This document shows, in pieces, positions 32,169-42,003 of a stretch of DNA of 64,000 bases. The DNA is taken from positions 186,001 through 250,000 of the forward strand of contig NZ_VWNF01000011.1 of NCBI RefSeq assembly GCF_008711175.1, in the 5' to 3' direction. The notes under the pieces were generated by a model. That model did not search any database. It worked only from the letters and a program-made list of their open reading frames with translations, and was not told the origin of the DNA. The position numbers and the translations under genes are program-made. The number at the start of each line of letters is the position of its first letter. Position 1 is the first letter of the stretch. The stretch comes from Nesterenkonia ebinurensis (GTDB lineage Bacteria > Actinomycetota > Actinomycetes > Actinomycetales > Micrococcaceae).

Positions 32169-35100
32169 TTACGACGACGCCTGCTCACCCTGGATGCGGG
32201 CAGCAAGTACTGCGGCGCCGTCGAGTCTGGTTGGGGAGTGAGTGACACCCTGGTCCAGGTAGAGGAAGTGGCAGCGGATGTTCTGCTCATCCACTCCGTA
32301 GAGCCTGCTGAAAGCCACCCGGTAGACCGCCAGCTGCAGCTCCTTCTCGGCCATCTCCTTCCCGGTGGGGACCGCGCCGGTTTTCCAGTCCACGAGGTCG
32401 AAGCTGCACCGGCTCATCAGTTCGTTCCGCTTCTGCTTCGGCCCGGCCATCCATCGGTGGTATGTGTCATTGCTCAGCGGTATGCCGTTGGCGTCTTTGG
32501 CGAAGACTGCGTCGATCCGCCCGCGCAGGGTGACCCCGGCCAGGCTGGTCTCCAGGGGGATCTCCACGGCGAAGGCCGGCCAGCCGGCCCATCGGCTGGT
32601 CTTGTAGCTGGCCCTGACCTGTTCCAGGTTGAGGTCTCCTGCCTGGTCCTCGGCGAGATGAGTGGCGAAGAGCTCGTCGATCTCGGGCAGGGAACCCTGG
32701 ACCTCCAGCACCTGCTCGATGATCCCGTGGATAGCAGTGCCCCTGCGTGCCGCTGAGGAGGGTTTCTGCGGGATGGGCCGGCGGGCCTGCTCCAGGACTT
32801 CGTCACGGTTATGCGCCAGCTGCACCACTGAGGATACAGCGAGTTGGCCGGGCAGCTGCGCCTGCCCGGCAACGGTGCTGCGCGCAGCTGCTCTCCTGGT
32901 GACCAGGCGAGCCTCCTCCAACCACTGGTTCTCTTCCAGCTCCGCAAGGGGGTCATCCTGGTGGAGGTAGCTGGTGACCAGATCTGCGGCTGCCTGCAGC
33001 GCTGGCCGGCGAGAGTAGACGGGTGCGGGGCTCGGCTCCGCCTCTTCCGCATCGACGAAGGTATCGATGGAGGCACGGTCCGCCAGGTCTGCTTTCAGCA
33101 GAACTTTCCTGGTGAGCTGGCGCGCTGCGAGCGGGTCATAGGGCCAGGCGGAGATCAGTGTGTAGTCGCTCTGGGGGTTGGCCTCCTCCTGGTCGTAGCT
33201 GTGCCAGGCGAGCTCCTCGAATCCCTCCTGGTGGGGGCTTTCCTGAGCCAGTGCGCGGATCTCTTCAAGGAAGGGGGAGGCGTCTCTGCCGCCTGAAGCG
33301 CCGTAGAAACAGGCGCCTGTGACCAGCAGCCGGGTCTTGGCGCGGGTGAAGGCCACATAAGCCAGGCGACGTTCCTCCTCCTCGGCGAAGAGCACAGTGT
33401 CCTCGCCGAAGATGGGCCCTTCGTAGTCCTTGGGTGAGTTGGAGGTTCCTTCGGAGCGGGCCCAGAGCTGGGCTCTGCGCTTAGGCGGGTCCTCGTCGTC
33501 GTACTGGGGTGTCCACTGGGGCAGGGAGCCTCTGTCCCCGCGCAGCGGCCAGGGCAAGTCGCCCTCGTTCTTGGTCCAGCGGGAGATCATTCGGGAGGAT
33601 TTGGGGAACTTGTCCTTCCTCAGCCCAGCCACCGCAACCACATCCCATTCCAGCCCTTTGGAGGCGTGGACGGTAAGCAGCTGGACGGCACCGGGAGCAG
33701 GGTCGCCGGGGGCCTGCTCCAGGCCGCGCTCCTGGTCCTCGGCGGCTTTGAGCCAGTCGAGGAAAGCGGTGATGTCCTGGCTTGATGAGCTGGTGGCGAA
33801 GGTCTGGGCGTATTCGATGAGCGTATCGATCTGCCGGGTGGGATGGGAGCCGGATTCCCAGGGCCGGGCGGCGACTTCCACGCCCAGCCCGGTGTCCTGT
33901 GCAATCCGGTGGATCAGGGTGCCCAGGTCCAGGTGCAGCAGACTGCGCAGGGTGCGGAAGTGGTCCCGGGCCTGGCTCAGCCGCTTGGCGCCCTCAGCGC
34001 TGAATCCGTAGCGCTGCTCATCCGCCGCATCAGGGTCCACCTGGAAGTTCTCCAGCGCTTCGATGAGGGACTGCATCTCGTCCAGCTCCGGCTCCAGGGA
34101 TCCGATCTGGTCCTCATCGGCATCCCACTCCTGGCCGCGGGTCCGCGAGTTGGCCAGTCCGGCCGCGCTGCGGCCCAGCTGGTAGAGGTCTTTGGGCCCG
34201 ATCCGGTACCGGGCGCCGGCCAGGATGCGGATGAGCTCGTCGGAGCGTTTGGGGTCGGCAAGCACCCGCAGGTAGGCGATTAGCTCCACCACCTCCGGCT
34301 GGTGGAGCAGACCGGAGAGGCTGGCCAGCTCGTAGGGCACTCCGGCGTACCGCAGGGCATCGGAGACTGCGGCCAGCTGTCCGTGAGTAGTGGCCAGCAC
34401 TGCGCACTTCGGCGGTTCCTGGCCCTCTGGCACGTCGAGCCGCCGCTTCATCTCCTCGACGATGGCCGCGGTCTCCTGTGCCTCAGTGGTGAAGAATCCG
34501 TAGGCCACCGAGCCGTCTTTGACTTTCTCCGGGGGGACAATCCGATCCTCCGCCGGCACCGGCGGTGCCTCCGGCTGGTCCTGCGGCCGGCCGTCCTGCG
34601 CCAGGAGTGTGCCGTCTTTGGCCATCCGGTCGGCGTTGATCAGCTGTTGGAGCTTTCCGCGCAGATGTGCGGTGGTGGCGTGCCAGGCCAGGCCGGTGTC
34701 CTTGGTGAAGGGCTCGACCAGGGTGTTTGCCACATCAAGGATGCGGCGGCCGTTGCGCCAGGCGATGGTCAGCTGCTTCAGTCCCTGTTCACCGTTCTGG
34801 TCGGTGTTGGGATGATCGGCCCACTGGGCCTGCTCCGGGGTGAGGACGAACTTCTTGGGGAACTGGAAGAGCTGGCCGGCGGAGGCACCGCGGAATCCGT
34901 AGATGGACTGGTTGGGGTCGCCCACTGCGGTGACGGCATGTCCGGTGCCGGCTCCGAACAGATGGGAGAACAACTCCAGTTGGGCGTGGGAGGTGTCCTG
35001 GAACTCATCGAGCAGCACGATCTTGTACTTCTGCCGCTCCCGGACTCTGACTTGCTCAACCTCAGTGGCCAGCTGTGCGGCGTAGCGCAGCTGGTCCCCG

Positions 35101-35903
35101 TAGTCCATGAGACCGTTCTCGGCTTTGGCCCGCTGGTAGGCCTGGGTGAGTTTGGCGGTCTCGCGGCGCAGCTTGAGCATCCTGAGCAGTTTTCTGGACT
35201 CGCCGTTGGGCAGTGGCTGCCAGGCTTCAGCCTGGGCGATCTGCTGGTCCAGCCAGGCAACCACCTGCTCGGGGATCTGCAGGTGCTCGGCCATGTCCTG
35301 GGAGAGCTTCAGCACCTGCACGGCTAGGCTGGAGGTGTTGGCCTCCGCCTCCACCAGGGACTCCCCGTCGGGGTAGTCGGTGATCAGAGGAGTGATCAGC
35401 TGCCAGGCCGCTGCCCCACCGACCAGTTCGGCCTCGGGCTCGATGCCGATGTGCATGCCGTATTCGGCCACCAGAGAGTGGGCGTAGGAATGGTAGGTGG
35501 AGATGGTGGGTTCCAGCAGGCTGGTCAGATAGTTCTGGACCTTGCTGTGCTCGGGGAGAGTCGCGGCCAGTTCGACCGGAATGATGTCCGCAGCGCTGAT
35601 CAGCTTCTTCTCCACCAGCTGGGTGAGCTTGCCGGTGACCCGTTCGGCCAGCTCACCGGCGGCTTTGCGGGTGAAGGTGACACCTAGGATCTCGTGCGGC
35701 AGGACGAGGCCGTTAGCCACCAGGTAAACCACTCGGTCGGCCATCGTCTTGGTTTTGCCGGAGCCAGCTCCGGCGGTGACCAGCATGGGCACCAGAGGTG
35801 CTTCGATGACGGCACGCTGCTGCGGGGTGGGGGTGAACTGCTCGCCGAGGGCTGCCGAGAGCGCTTCGGCAGTGTACGGGGGGTGCTGGGTGGGGATGCT
35901 CAT
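32169..35903 (-). CDS. adnB: AdnB subunit of the AdnAB helicase-nuclease
   Basis: A 1244-residue UvrD-like helicase with a C-terminal nuclease domain. Walker A is VTAGAGSGKTKT (44-51), motif II is LLDEFQDTSHAQ near 305, and the domain ends in a PD-(D/E)XK nuclease with LRGRIDAVFAKD near 1126 and FDLVDWKTGAVP near 1172. In mycobacteria AdnAB is a heterodimer in which AdnB is the motor, and both subunits have nucleases; it resects double-strand breaks. The start ATG 35903 overlaps the stop of adnA (ATGA). The gene is longer than the roughly 1100 residues of the mycobacterial subunit. Confidence 0.9.
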   Translation of the reverse strand: MSIPTQHPPYTAEALSAALGEQFTPTPQQRAVIEAPLVPMLVTAGAGSGKTKTMADRVVYLVANGLVLPHEILGVTFTRKAAGELAERVTGKLTQLVEKKLISAADIIPVELAATLPEHSKVQNYLTSLLEPTISTYHSYAHSLVAEYGMHIGIEPEAELVGGAAAWQLITPLITDYPDGESLVEAEANTSSLAVQVLKLSQDMAEHLQIPEQVVAWLDQQIAQAEAWQPLPNGESRKLLRMLKLRRETAKLTQAYQRAKAENGLMDYGDQLRYAAQLATEVEQVRVRERQKYKIVLLDEFQDTSHAQLELFSHLFGAGTGHAVTAVGDPNQSIYGFRGASAGQLFQFPKKFVLTPEQAQWADHPNTDQNGEQGLKQLTIAWRNGRRILDVANTLVEPFTKDTGLAWHATTAHLRGKLQQLINADRMAKDGTLLAQDGRPQDQPEAPPVPAEDRIVPPEKVKDGSVAYGFFTTEAQETAAIVEEMKRRLDVPEGQEPPKCAVLATTHGQLAAVSDALRYAGVPYELASLSGLLHQPEVVELIAYLRVLADPKRSDELIRILAGARYRIGPKDLYQLGRSAAGLANSRTRGQEWDADEDQIGSLEPELDEMQSLIEALENFQVDPDAADEQRYGFSAEGAKRLSQARDHFRTLRSLLHLDLGTLIHRIAQDTGLGVEVAARPWESGSHPTRQIDTLIEYAQTFATSSSSQDITAFLDWLKAAEDQERGLEQAPGDPAPGAVQLLTVHASKGLEWDVVAVAGLRKDKFPKSSRMISRWTKNEGDLPWPLRGDRGSLPQWTPQYDDEDPPKRRAQLWARSEGTSNSPKDYEGPIFGEDTVLFAEEEERRLAYVAFTRAKTRLLVTGACFYGASGGRDASPFLEEIRALAQESPHQEGFEELAWHSYDQEEANPQSDYTLISAWPYDPLAARQLTRKVLLKADLADRASIDTFVDAEEAEPSPAPVYSRRPALQAAADLVTSYLHQDDPLAELEENQWLEEARLVTRRAAARSTVAGQAQLPGQLAVSSVVQLAHNRDEVLEQARRPIPQKPSSAARRGTAIHGIIEQVLEVQGSLPEIDELFATHLAEDQAGDLNLEQVRASYKTSRWAGWPAFAVEIPLETSLAGVTLRGRIDAVFAKDANGIPLSNDTYHRWMAGPKQKRNELMSRCSFDLVDWKTGAVPTGKEMAEKELQLAVYRVAFSRLYGVDEQNIRCHFLYLDQGVTHSPTRLDGAAVLAARIQGEQASS

Positions 35904-38900
35904 GGTTGGGTCACCTGTTGAGTGTCGTCGCAGAGCGGGCACAGCGGACCGACCCGGCACCGGTTGTACTTTCCGGAGCTGGGTGCGGAAGCCTCGTGCC
36001 GGGATTCAAAGGCCGGGACGGTCATCACCTCAGCGGCGGTCCTCAGCTGCTGGTAGACCCAGGCCCGCTGGTCCTCGGCAGAGACCGGGTCCTGGCTGCG
36101 CAGGGTTGCGGTCTGGTTCTTCCGGATATTGAGCAGCGCGGCTTCCTGAACCTCGCCGAGCCGGCGGAGCTGCGGGTCCTGGACGGTGAGCAGCTGGTAG
36201 ATTCCCAGCTGAGGATTGCGCTGAGTGTCATCGGCTGAGGGAAGGTGGTTGCCGGTCTTCAGGTCGATGATCCGCAGCTGGCCCTCGAGCCTTTCGATCC
36301 GGTCCATGCTGCCGCTGATGCGCAGCTGGTAGTCCTGTCCCTCATGGGTGAGAGTAAGCTCTGCGGCACCCTGGGCCTCTACGGCCACCACCTCCCGGTG
36401 GGACTCCTTCTGCTGGTACTTGGCTAGTTTGGTGAGCATCTCCCGAGCCAGGTTCTTTTGCGCCTGAGCCTCCCAGCCCTCCATGCGCAGGGTGTGCCAT
36501 TTCTCCTCAAGCACCTGATGGAGCACCTTGGGCTCAACCTGTGTGTAGTGCTCCTCGGCGATCTGATGGATCAGGGTGCCGAGCATTCTGCTGAACTCTG
36601 CCGGTTCGGTTCCCCCGGCCCGGGAGGTGAACCACTGCAGGGGCTGGGTGATGGCTGCCTCCACTGCTGAGGGGGAGATCCGCAGCGGCTCATCGGAGGC
36701 GAAGACAGGGGCTTCGGTACTCAGCTGTGGAAGTCCCCACCAGCTCTGTGGATGAGCGGCCCGGACCCCGGATGCGGCCAGATGCGCCAGTGCCTGGGCT
36801 GCCTGTTCGGCCCGTTGGCTGGGCTGTCGGCCCTGATGATCGTGCAGCTCGTTCTCCAGGCTGCGGCGCAGTTCGGCCACCAGGGCGGCATCGGTGAGCA
36901 GGCGGACCTCGCGGCTACTGGCCTCGGGGCGCTCGGCGGCAGGGGTGATCAGCTCAAGCAGTGGGCTGGGACGTTCCTGCTCGGATTCCACCGCCACGGC
37001 GAAGAGCCGGTTCTTGGCCCGGGAGACGGCTGCGGCGAAGAGCCGGTACTCATCCTGCAGGGTCTGAATGCGCTGCACCATGGGGCTGTCACTGCCGGAG
37101 TAGGCCGTGCCCTCGGCCCAGTCGGCCAGTTCCCGGCTGCGCAGCAGTGCGCCGCGGGGCCGCAGATTGGGCCAGACGCCCCGTTGGAGATCCACCAGGA
37201 TCACAGTGTCGAAGTGGCGCCCGGCTGCTGTGGTGGGGGTGAGCACCTCCACAGCCTCCTGCCGGACGGCGGATTCGGCCAGGGTGTCCATGGGCAGCTC
37301 GAGCCGCTGCATATGCTCAGCGAAGGCTGCCGCGTCTGCCCCAGGGTTCTGGGTTTCGAACCGGTCGGCGGCGTGGAACAGGGCCAGCACTGCGTCGAGG
37401 TCGTGGTCGGCCTGCTCAGCCTCCCAGCCGGTGCCGCGGGTGGCCTCCCGCCAGGTCTCGGCCAACCCTGCGGCCTCCCACACCTCCCAGAGCAGCTCGC
37501 TGGGAAGGGTGCTGCCTGTGCTCACCGCCTGCTGTGCCGCTTGGAGCATCAGGGCAATGCGTTTGAGCCCGTAGGCGGTGGTCTCCGGTCGGTCGTCTTT
37601 GGCAGGCTTGGCCCAGCCGGCAAGTACCGGATCAGCTGGATCAGCTGCGGCGATGAGGATCAGCTCATCGGAGCTGCACGGTTCGCGGCCTTCCGCGGTT
37701 GCCTGGTCGCGTTCGGTGCGGCGCAGCTGCTGGCGCAGGATGCGCAGCCCGAAGGCATCAGTGCCGCCGTACCGGGAGCCCAGCAGCCACAGCACATCGG
37801 GCAGCTCGAGCTCCCGGTCCGTTGTGTCGCAGGCCCATTCGATGATGCTCAGCAGCGGTGCCACAGCTGGTTCCTGGTGGAGGACCACATCGCGCATGGA
37901 CTGGCGCACCGGGATACCGTGTGCGGTCAGTGCCCGAGCCGTGCGCTGGGCACTAGTCCCGCTTCGCGCGATCACCGCGATCTGGCTCAGAGGCACAGCG
38001 TGGCGGTCATGCCGGTGCAGGATCTCCGCCAGCACTGAGCGTTCTGCAGCATGCTCGCTGGTGGCGGTCACCGCCTCGGCCTCCACCGGAGGCTCAACTC
38101 CGGGGGTCCTGGTGCCGGAGTCCCTGTCCTGCTCGCTGTGCTGCTGCGTCAGGTGCTGCTTGAACAGGTCTCGGAGGTCACCGCCCGGGGCGGGGATGAA
38201 CTGCACGGTGCGGGCGTATACCCCGGCCACCCCGGAGCTCATTCCGTGATCCCGGTTCAGCAGCTGCACCGTCGGTGGCTTCCCATGTAGTCCAGCCTCC
38301 GGATCCGGTGCTGTCAGGTGCCCCCAGTCTTTGAGCCTGCCCGGGACTGCGCCGCGGAATCCCTGGGTCACCGCATCGGGGTTGGCCAGGGCCAGCACAG
38401 GTTTGCCGGCGCCGATCAGCCGCAGCAGGGCCAGTACGCTGGGGGTGGCCTCCTGGGCGTCGTCGACGATGATGCGCTGCAGCCGCTGCCGCTCGCCGAC
38501 CAGCAGGTCCGGATTGCAGCTCAATAGACGGACTGCCTCGCTGACCAGCCCGGCCGGGTCGTATGCGTCCTCGAACTCCTGTGAGCTGAAGCGCTCCAGG
38601 TACCGGGAGTAGATCTGCGCAGCCGGAGCCCACTCAGCAACTCCCTGCTGCTCTGAGGCGAGCTGCAGGTCCTCAGGGCTGAGCCCATGCTCGCGCGCCC
38701 GGTCAAAGAGCTCACGCACCTCGCGGCGAAACCCGTCGGTAGTAGCAGCCCCGCGTACCGACTCCGGCCAATGCTCCACAGTCCCCTCCTGGATCAGCTC
38801 CAGGAGGATCTCACGGATGATGCGGTCCTGTTCGGCCCCGGCGAGCAGCCGCGGCAGCCGAGCCCGGAAGGTGATGAATCCCTGTCGCCGGGCCTCGCTG

Positions 38901-39154
38901 AGCACCCAGAATGCGTAGGCGGCGAAAGACCTGGAGGGCTGCTCAGCGAATGCGCCTTTCGGATTGCTGCGCGCCCAGGCGCCCTCAATCGCGTTGCGCA
39001 GCACGGCTGCGGAATCTCTGGTGGGCGAGAGCACCAGCAGCCGGCCTGAGTCCTCCCCGCTCACCAGGAAGTCCAGGGCGGAGTCCACAGCGGTCCTGGT
39101 CTTTCCCGATCCGGGAGCGCCCAGCAGCAGGGTAGGCCGGTCGGGGGCGAGCAT
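35900..39154 (-). CDS. adnA: AdnA subunit of the AdnAB helicase-nuclease
   Basis: A 1084-residue protein. Walker A is LLLGAPGSGKTRTA (12-19), motif II is the degenerate RIIVDDAQEATP, and the C-terminus has a PD-(D/E)XK nuclease with RISGSMDRIERL and LRIIDLKTGNHLPS near 960. The very end carries a Cys cluster, CRVGPLCPLC, possibly a metal or iron-sulfur site closing the nuclease. Size and order relative to adnB match mycobacterial adnA-adnB. I used ATG 39154; an upstream GTG at 39172 or 39163 is possible. The gene begins about 20 bases after the small protein gene, so all four genes from 40723 down belong to one operon. Confidence 0.88.
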   Translation of the reverse strand: MLAPDRPTLLLGAPGSGKTRTAVDSALDFLVSGEDSGRLLVLSPTRDSAAVLRNAIEGAWARSNPKGAFAEQPSRSFAAYAFWVLSEARRQGFITFRARLPRLLAGAEQDRIIREILLELIQEGTVEHWPESVRGAATTDGFRREVRELFDRAREHGLSPEDLQLASEQQGVAEWAPAAQIYSRYLERFSSQEFEDAYDPAGLVSEAVRLLSCNPDLLVGERQRLQRIIVDDAQEATPSVLALLRLIGAGKPVLALANPDAVTQGFRGAVPGRLKDWGHLTAPDPEAGLHGKPPTVQLLNRDHGMSSGVAGVYARTVQFIPAPGGDLRDLFKQHLTQQHSEQDRDSGTRTPGVEPPVEAEAVTATSEHAAERSVLAEILHRHDRHAVPLSQIAVIARSGTSAQRTARALTAHGIPVRQSMRDVVLHQEPAVAPLLSIIEWACDTTDRELELPDVLWLLGSRYGGTDAFGLRILRQQLRRTERDQATAEGREPCSSDELILIAAADPADPVLAGWAKPAKDDRPETTAYGLKRIALMLQAAQQAVSTGSTLPSELLWEVWEAAGLAETWREATRGTGWEAEQADHDLDAVLALFHAADRFETQNPGADAAAFAEHMQRLELPMDTLAESAVRQEAVEVLTPTTAAGRHFDTVILVDLQRGVWPNLRPRGALLRSRELADWAEGTAYSGSDSPMVQRIQTLQDEYRLFAAAVSRAKNRLFAVAVESEQERPSPLLELITPAAERPEASSREVRLLTDAALVAELRRSLENELHDHQGRQPSQRAEQAAQALAHLAASGVRAAHPQSWWGLPQLSTEAPVFASDEPLRISPSAVEAAITQPLQWFTSRAGGTEPAEFSRMLGTLIHQIAEEHYTQVEPKVLHQVLEEKWHTLRMEGWEAQAQKNLAREMLTKLAKYQQKESHREVVAVEAQGAAELTLTHEGQDYQLRISGSMDRIERLEGQLRIIDLKTGNHLPSADDTQRNPQLGIYQLLTVQDPQLRRLGEVQEAALLNIRKNQTATLRSQDPVSAEDQRAWVYQQLRTAAEVMTVPAFESRHEASAPSSGKYNRCRVGPLCPLCDDTQQVTQP

Positions 39155-39173
39155 ACTGGTCACCTGCTCCACG

Positions 39174-39470
39174 TTACATGTCTCCGAAGTCCAGAATGTG
39201 GCTGGCCACGGTGCCCTCGCAGTCCACAAAGTGCACCTCGGTGAACCGGGAAAGCTCCACTGCATAATGCCGGGCGCAGAGTGTCTCTGCATAGTTCTCG
39301 GAGCTGCTCTTGCCCCGCCAGACAATCTTCTTAGTGGGGGTGTCGGTGCATACGTCCCAGTACCACAGGCAGCGCGGATTGCCCTCACCCTCGCCCAGCT
39401 CGGGCACCGGCGGAAACCCGGTATCGCGCTCTGCTCTGTCCTTTACCGGGTTCACTGTCAGGGTGCTCAT
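39174..39470 (-). CDS. 98-residue Cys/His protein in the adnAB operon
   Basis: A small protein beginning MSTLTVNPVKDRAERDTGFP. It has a Cys pair in RCLWYWDVC and a Cys-His pair in LCARHYAV, spaced as in small zinc-binding folds, and ends with FVDCEGTVASHILDFGDM. I do not recognise the family. ATG 39470 overlaps the stop of the upstream gene (ATGA) with GGAGGTC nearby, and its TAA is followed at once by the adnA start region, so it is translationally tied to both. A DNA-repair accessory role is an inference from operon context only. Confidence 0.7.
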   Translation of the reverse strand: MSTLTVNPVKDRAERDTGFPPVPELGEGEGNPRCLWYWDVCTDTPTKKIVWRGKSSSENYAETLCARHYAVELSRFTEVHFVDCEGTVASHILDFGDM

Positions 39471-40723
39471 TGCTGACCTCCTGTGCTGGCCTCGTCGTCG
39501 TTCTTCCTCTCTTCCTGCTGCTGGTGGTGCAGCTCGATGAGCTGCTGCTCGGCTTTCTGCACCGAAGCCTGGACCTCCTGCTGGCTCAGCTGCCGGGTGT
39601 GGTCCAGCTCGCGGCCCCACCGGCGGGCCCACATCTCCTCGGCCCAAGCCTTGTTGAGGTGCTTGTCCTCGGACTGTGCGCTGAACCAGACATCTGCCCC
39701 GTCCCGGTCATAGCGCAGCGTAACCACGGCCTTACGCGCAGGAACCAGCAGCACACTGTCCACCCCCTCCTCGGTGATGCCCCACCAGGGGTGCCGGGGT
39801 TCGCCGGTGCCGAATGCCTCCTGCACCCGGTAGAGCGGGACCATGTCATCGCCGTGGAACTGCTCCACCGCCGCCCCGTCCATCACCAGGCTGAAGCCTG
39901 CCCAGTCTCCGACCCCCTCACCGAGGCTGCGCACTCCGCGCGGCTTCTGCGTCAAATCCCCCAGAGTGATCTCCAGAGGCCGGACCACCAGCTCCCCGGG
40001 CAGCTCCCCGGATGCCCCGGGAGCCTGATGGCTCAGACCGGTGCAGTACAGGCTGCCCTCTGCTCCTGCTGAGAAAGCCTGCGCATCTGTCAGCGCCAGG
40101 ACCTTCAGCTGAGCCGTGGAGGGACCGGCGGCCTCATTGAGCCAGTCGGTGAACTCCTGGGCGGTGCGGAAGTTGGCCGTGTTGTTGGAGGTGGAGTCGA
40201 AGCTCACAATGGCCCGCTCCACCCGGTAGAGCTGGGTCTCAATGTCCTCGGACTCCCAGTGCTCCTCGGTGCAAACCCAGCTGTGGGCGTTCTGCGCGTC
40301 CCGACGGGCCAGCCAGTCGAACCACAGCGGCAGCGTGGCCGCATACCCCCAGACCTTCATGTTCAGCGGGTGCACAAACTCCACCGGCCCTTCCGGACCC
40401 TCACAGCTGACCTTCTCCATCCCCTCCTCCAGGTACAGCACGTAGCGCTCCGGGGAGTCCTCGGACTTGCCACGGATCTCCACGAACACGGCCTCAGCCT
40501 CGGCATCCGCCCCCAGCACGAACTTCTCCACTGTCAGCTCGCTGTTGTAGGGCAGCGGCATCTCCCAGCCCTCAGCCCGGTACATGCGCAGGGTGTGCCG
40601 CAGCTGCTCACGCAGCTTCATCCGTGCCCGCGAGTGCGCCTTGTACCCCGGGTGCACCCCGCCGGCCACCCGCCCGTGGTGCTCCAGCTCGTCCTCGATG
40701 CTCATGGTCTCTTTCACGGTCAT
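39467..40723 (-). CDS. 418-residue protein of unknown function, first gene of the adnAB operon
   Basis: No known domain is evident. The protein is soluble, acidic and Trp-rich, with a beta-rich first half (LYLEEGMEKVSCEGPEGPVE) and a middle part with NFRTAQEFTDWLNEAAGPST. The C-terminal 60 residues are a Gln/Glu-rich coiled region (RQLSQQEVQASVQKAEQQLI). ATG 40723 has GAGGAGG nine bases upstream. It is followed by a 98-residue gene with an ATGA overlap, then adnA and adnB. The divergent DEDD exonuclease starts 134 bases away. Its place makes a link with recombination or nuclease activity plausible, but no enzyme motif is seen. Confidence 0.7.
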   Translation of the reverse strand: MTVKETMSIEDELEHHGRVAGGVHPGYKAHSRARMKLREQLRHTLRMYRAEGWEMPLPYNSELTVEKFVLGADAEAEAVFVEIRGKSEDSPERYVLYLEEGMEKVSCEGPEGPVEFVHPLNMKVWGYAATLPLWFDWLARRDAQNAHSWVCTEEHWESEDIETQLYRVERAIVSFDSTSNNTANFRTAQEFTDWLNEAAGPSTAQLKVLALTDAQAFSAGAEGSLYCTGLSHQAPGASGELPGELVVRPLEITLGDLTQKPRGVRSLGEGVGDWAGFSLVMDGAAVEQFHGDDMVPLYRVQEAFGTGEPRHPWWGITEEGVDSVLLVPARKAVVTLRYDRDGADVWFSAQSEDKHLNKAWAEEMWARRWGRELDHTRQLSQQEVQASVQKAEQQLIELHHQQQEERKNDDEASTGGQQ

Positions 40724-40857
40724 TGGAACCAACCTCCTCAGGATCTCTCAGCTCTTCAGTTCCGTCCTCGTGATTCCACAGTAGGGCCGGGCACCGACAT
40801 CGAAACTTCCGGCGCCGGTCCGGGGACGTCTCCGGTGCTGGCGGTAGTGTTGCCGGC

Positions 40858-41577
40858 ATGGATAGCAATGCATTGTTCGAGCTGCACCCGGCGGCCGATT
40901 CCTGGCACCGGGGCCGCCGCGTGGGCTTCGACCTGGAGACCACTTCCCGGTTTCCTGCGGAGGCGCGGATCGTCTCGGCAGCGCTGGTGACTTTTGACGA
41001 CGACGCCGCCGGCTCCCCTCTGGTGCGGGAATGGCTGGTGGACCCTGGGGTGGAGATTCCGCAGGAGACCGTGGAGATCCACGGCATCACCACTGAGCAC
41101 GCCCGTGAACACGGCCAGCCGGCGGCGGAGGCTGTGGCGGAGCTGCTGACCGCACTGACCCTGGAGTTCGCCGCCGAGGTGCCGGTGGTGGTGATGAACG
41201 CCCCTTATGATCTCAGCGTGCTGCAGCAGGAGGCTGCGCGCTACGGCCTGGAGTTCCCGGAGCCGCGGCCGGTAGTGGATCCGCTGGTGATCGATAAGCA
41301 GGTGGATAAATACCGGCGCGGCAAACGCACTCTGGGCGATCTGTGCGGGGTCTACGGGGTGCTGCTGAACCAGGCGCATTCGGCCGCGCCTGATGCCCTG
41401 GCCACCGTGCAGGTGGCCGACTGCCTGGCGGAGAAGTACCAGGAGCTGCAGATGCCGGCCGCCCAGCTGCATGATCTCCAGGTGGGCTGGAAGGCGGATC
41501 AGGCCCAGGACTTCCAGGCCTATCTGCACCGGCAGGGCAAGACCGATGCGGTGATCAACGGGGCCTGGCCGCTGTGA
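40858..41577 (+). CDS. DEDDh-type 3'-5' exonuclease (DnaQ-like)
   Basis: A 239-residue protein of the DnaQ/RNase T exonuclease fold. The first acidic block is VGFDLETTSRFP (D and E), the second is VVMNAPYDLSVLQQE, and the third is NQAHSAAPDALATVQV, with the His and Asp. This order gives DEDDh. It resembles the exonuclease domain of the epsilon subunit and single-domain homologues common in actinobacteria; it likely removes nucleotides from the 3' ends of DNA. ATG 40858 is a clear start. It is divergent from the adnAB operon. Downstream, 15 bases away, is a small membrane protein gene. Confidence 0.88.
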   Translation: MDSNALFELHPAADSWHRGRRVGFDLETTSRFPAEARIVSAALVTFDDDAAGSPLVREWLVDPGVEIPQETVEIHGITTEHAREHGQPAAEAVAELLTALTLEFAAEVPVVVMNAPYDLSVLQQEAARYGLEFPEPRPVVDPLVIDKQVDKYRRGKRTLGDLCGVYGVLLNQAHSAAPDALATVQVADCLAEKYQELQMPAAQLHDLQVGWKADQAQDFQAYLHRQGKTDAVINGAWPL

Positions 41578-41592
41578 GCGAGAATAGACACT

Positions 41593-41967
41593 ATGACTGA
41601 GCGCCCCGATCACCCGGAGGAGGAAGATTCCTCCGCGGACCCGAATCAGCCGGAGTCTGCTGAGCTGGATTCTGACGAGGCGGGTCCCGCTGAGCCTGAG
41701 TCCGCTGGGACAGAGTTCACCGAGCCGGAGAAGTACAGCGGACCCACCGGTTACCTCCACTCCCGGGATGAGGATATTCCGGACGATATTGAACGCACCC
41801 CCGGCGGAGGCCTGCCGATCGCGATCATCGTGATCGCGGCGCTGCTGTTCATCGGTGGATTCTGGCTGTTCCGCCGCTGGCGCCAGCAGTATGTGGACTA
41901 CGGGGACATCGGCGGCTGGGCCCACCAGGCTCTGCAGTCGGCGCTGGCTGTTTTCGGCCTGGGCTGA
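41593..41967 (+). CDS. Single-span membrane protein with acidic N-terminus
   Basis: A 124-residue protein. The first 70 residues are Glu/Asp/Pro/Ser-rich and presumably disordered. A single helix (IAIIVIAALLFIGGFWLF) follows at about 76-93, then RRWRQQYVDYGDIGGWAHQA. This resembles a short type of actinobacterial hypothetical membrane protein. It starts 15 bases after the exonuclease gene, so probably is co-transcribed. The function is unknown. Confidence 0.6.
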   Translation: MTERPDHPEEEDSSADPNQPESAELDSDEAGPAEPESAGTEFTEPEKYSGPTGYLHSRDEDIPDDIERTPGGGLPIAIIVIAALLFIGGFWLFRRWRQQYVDYGDIGGWAHQALQSALAVFGLG

Positions 41968-42003
41968 GCGCCCGGACACCTTACTGTCAGACCCTGCCTT
42001 TAC

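Noticed and set aside
36752-38038. A 428-codon plus-strand frame within adnA
   Set aside because: It lies wholly opposite the AdnA frame and has the low-information composition of a GC shadow.
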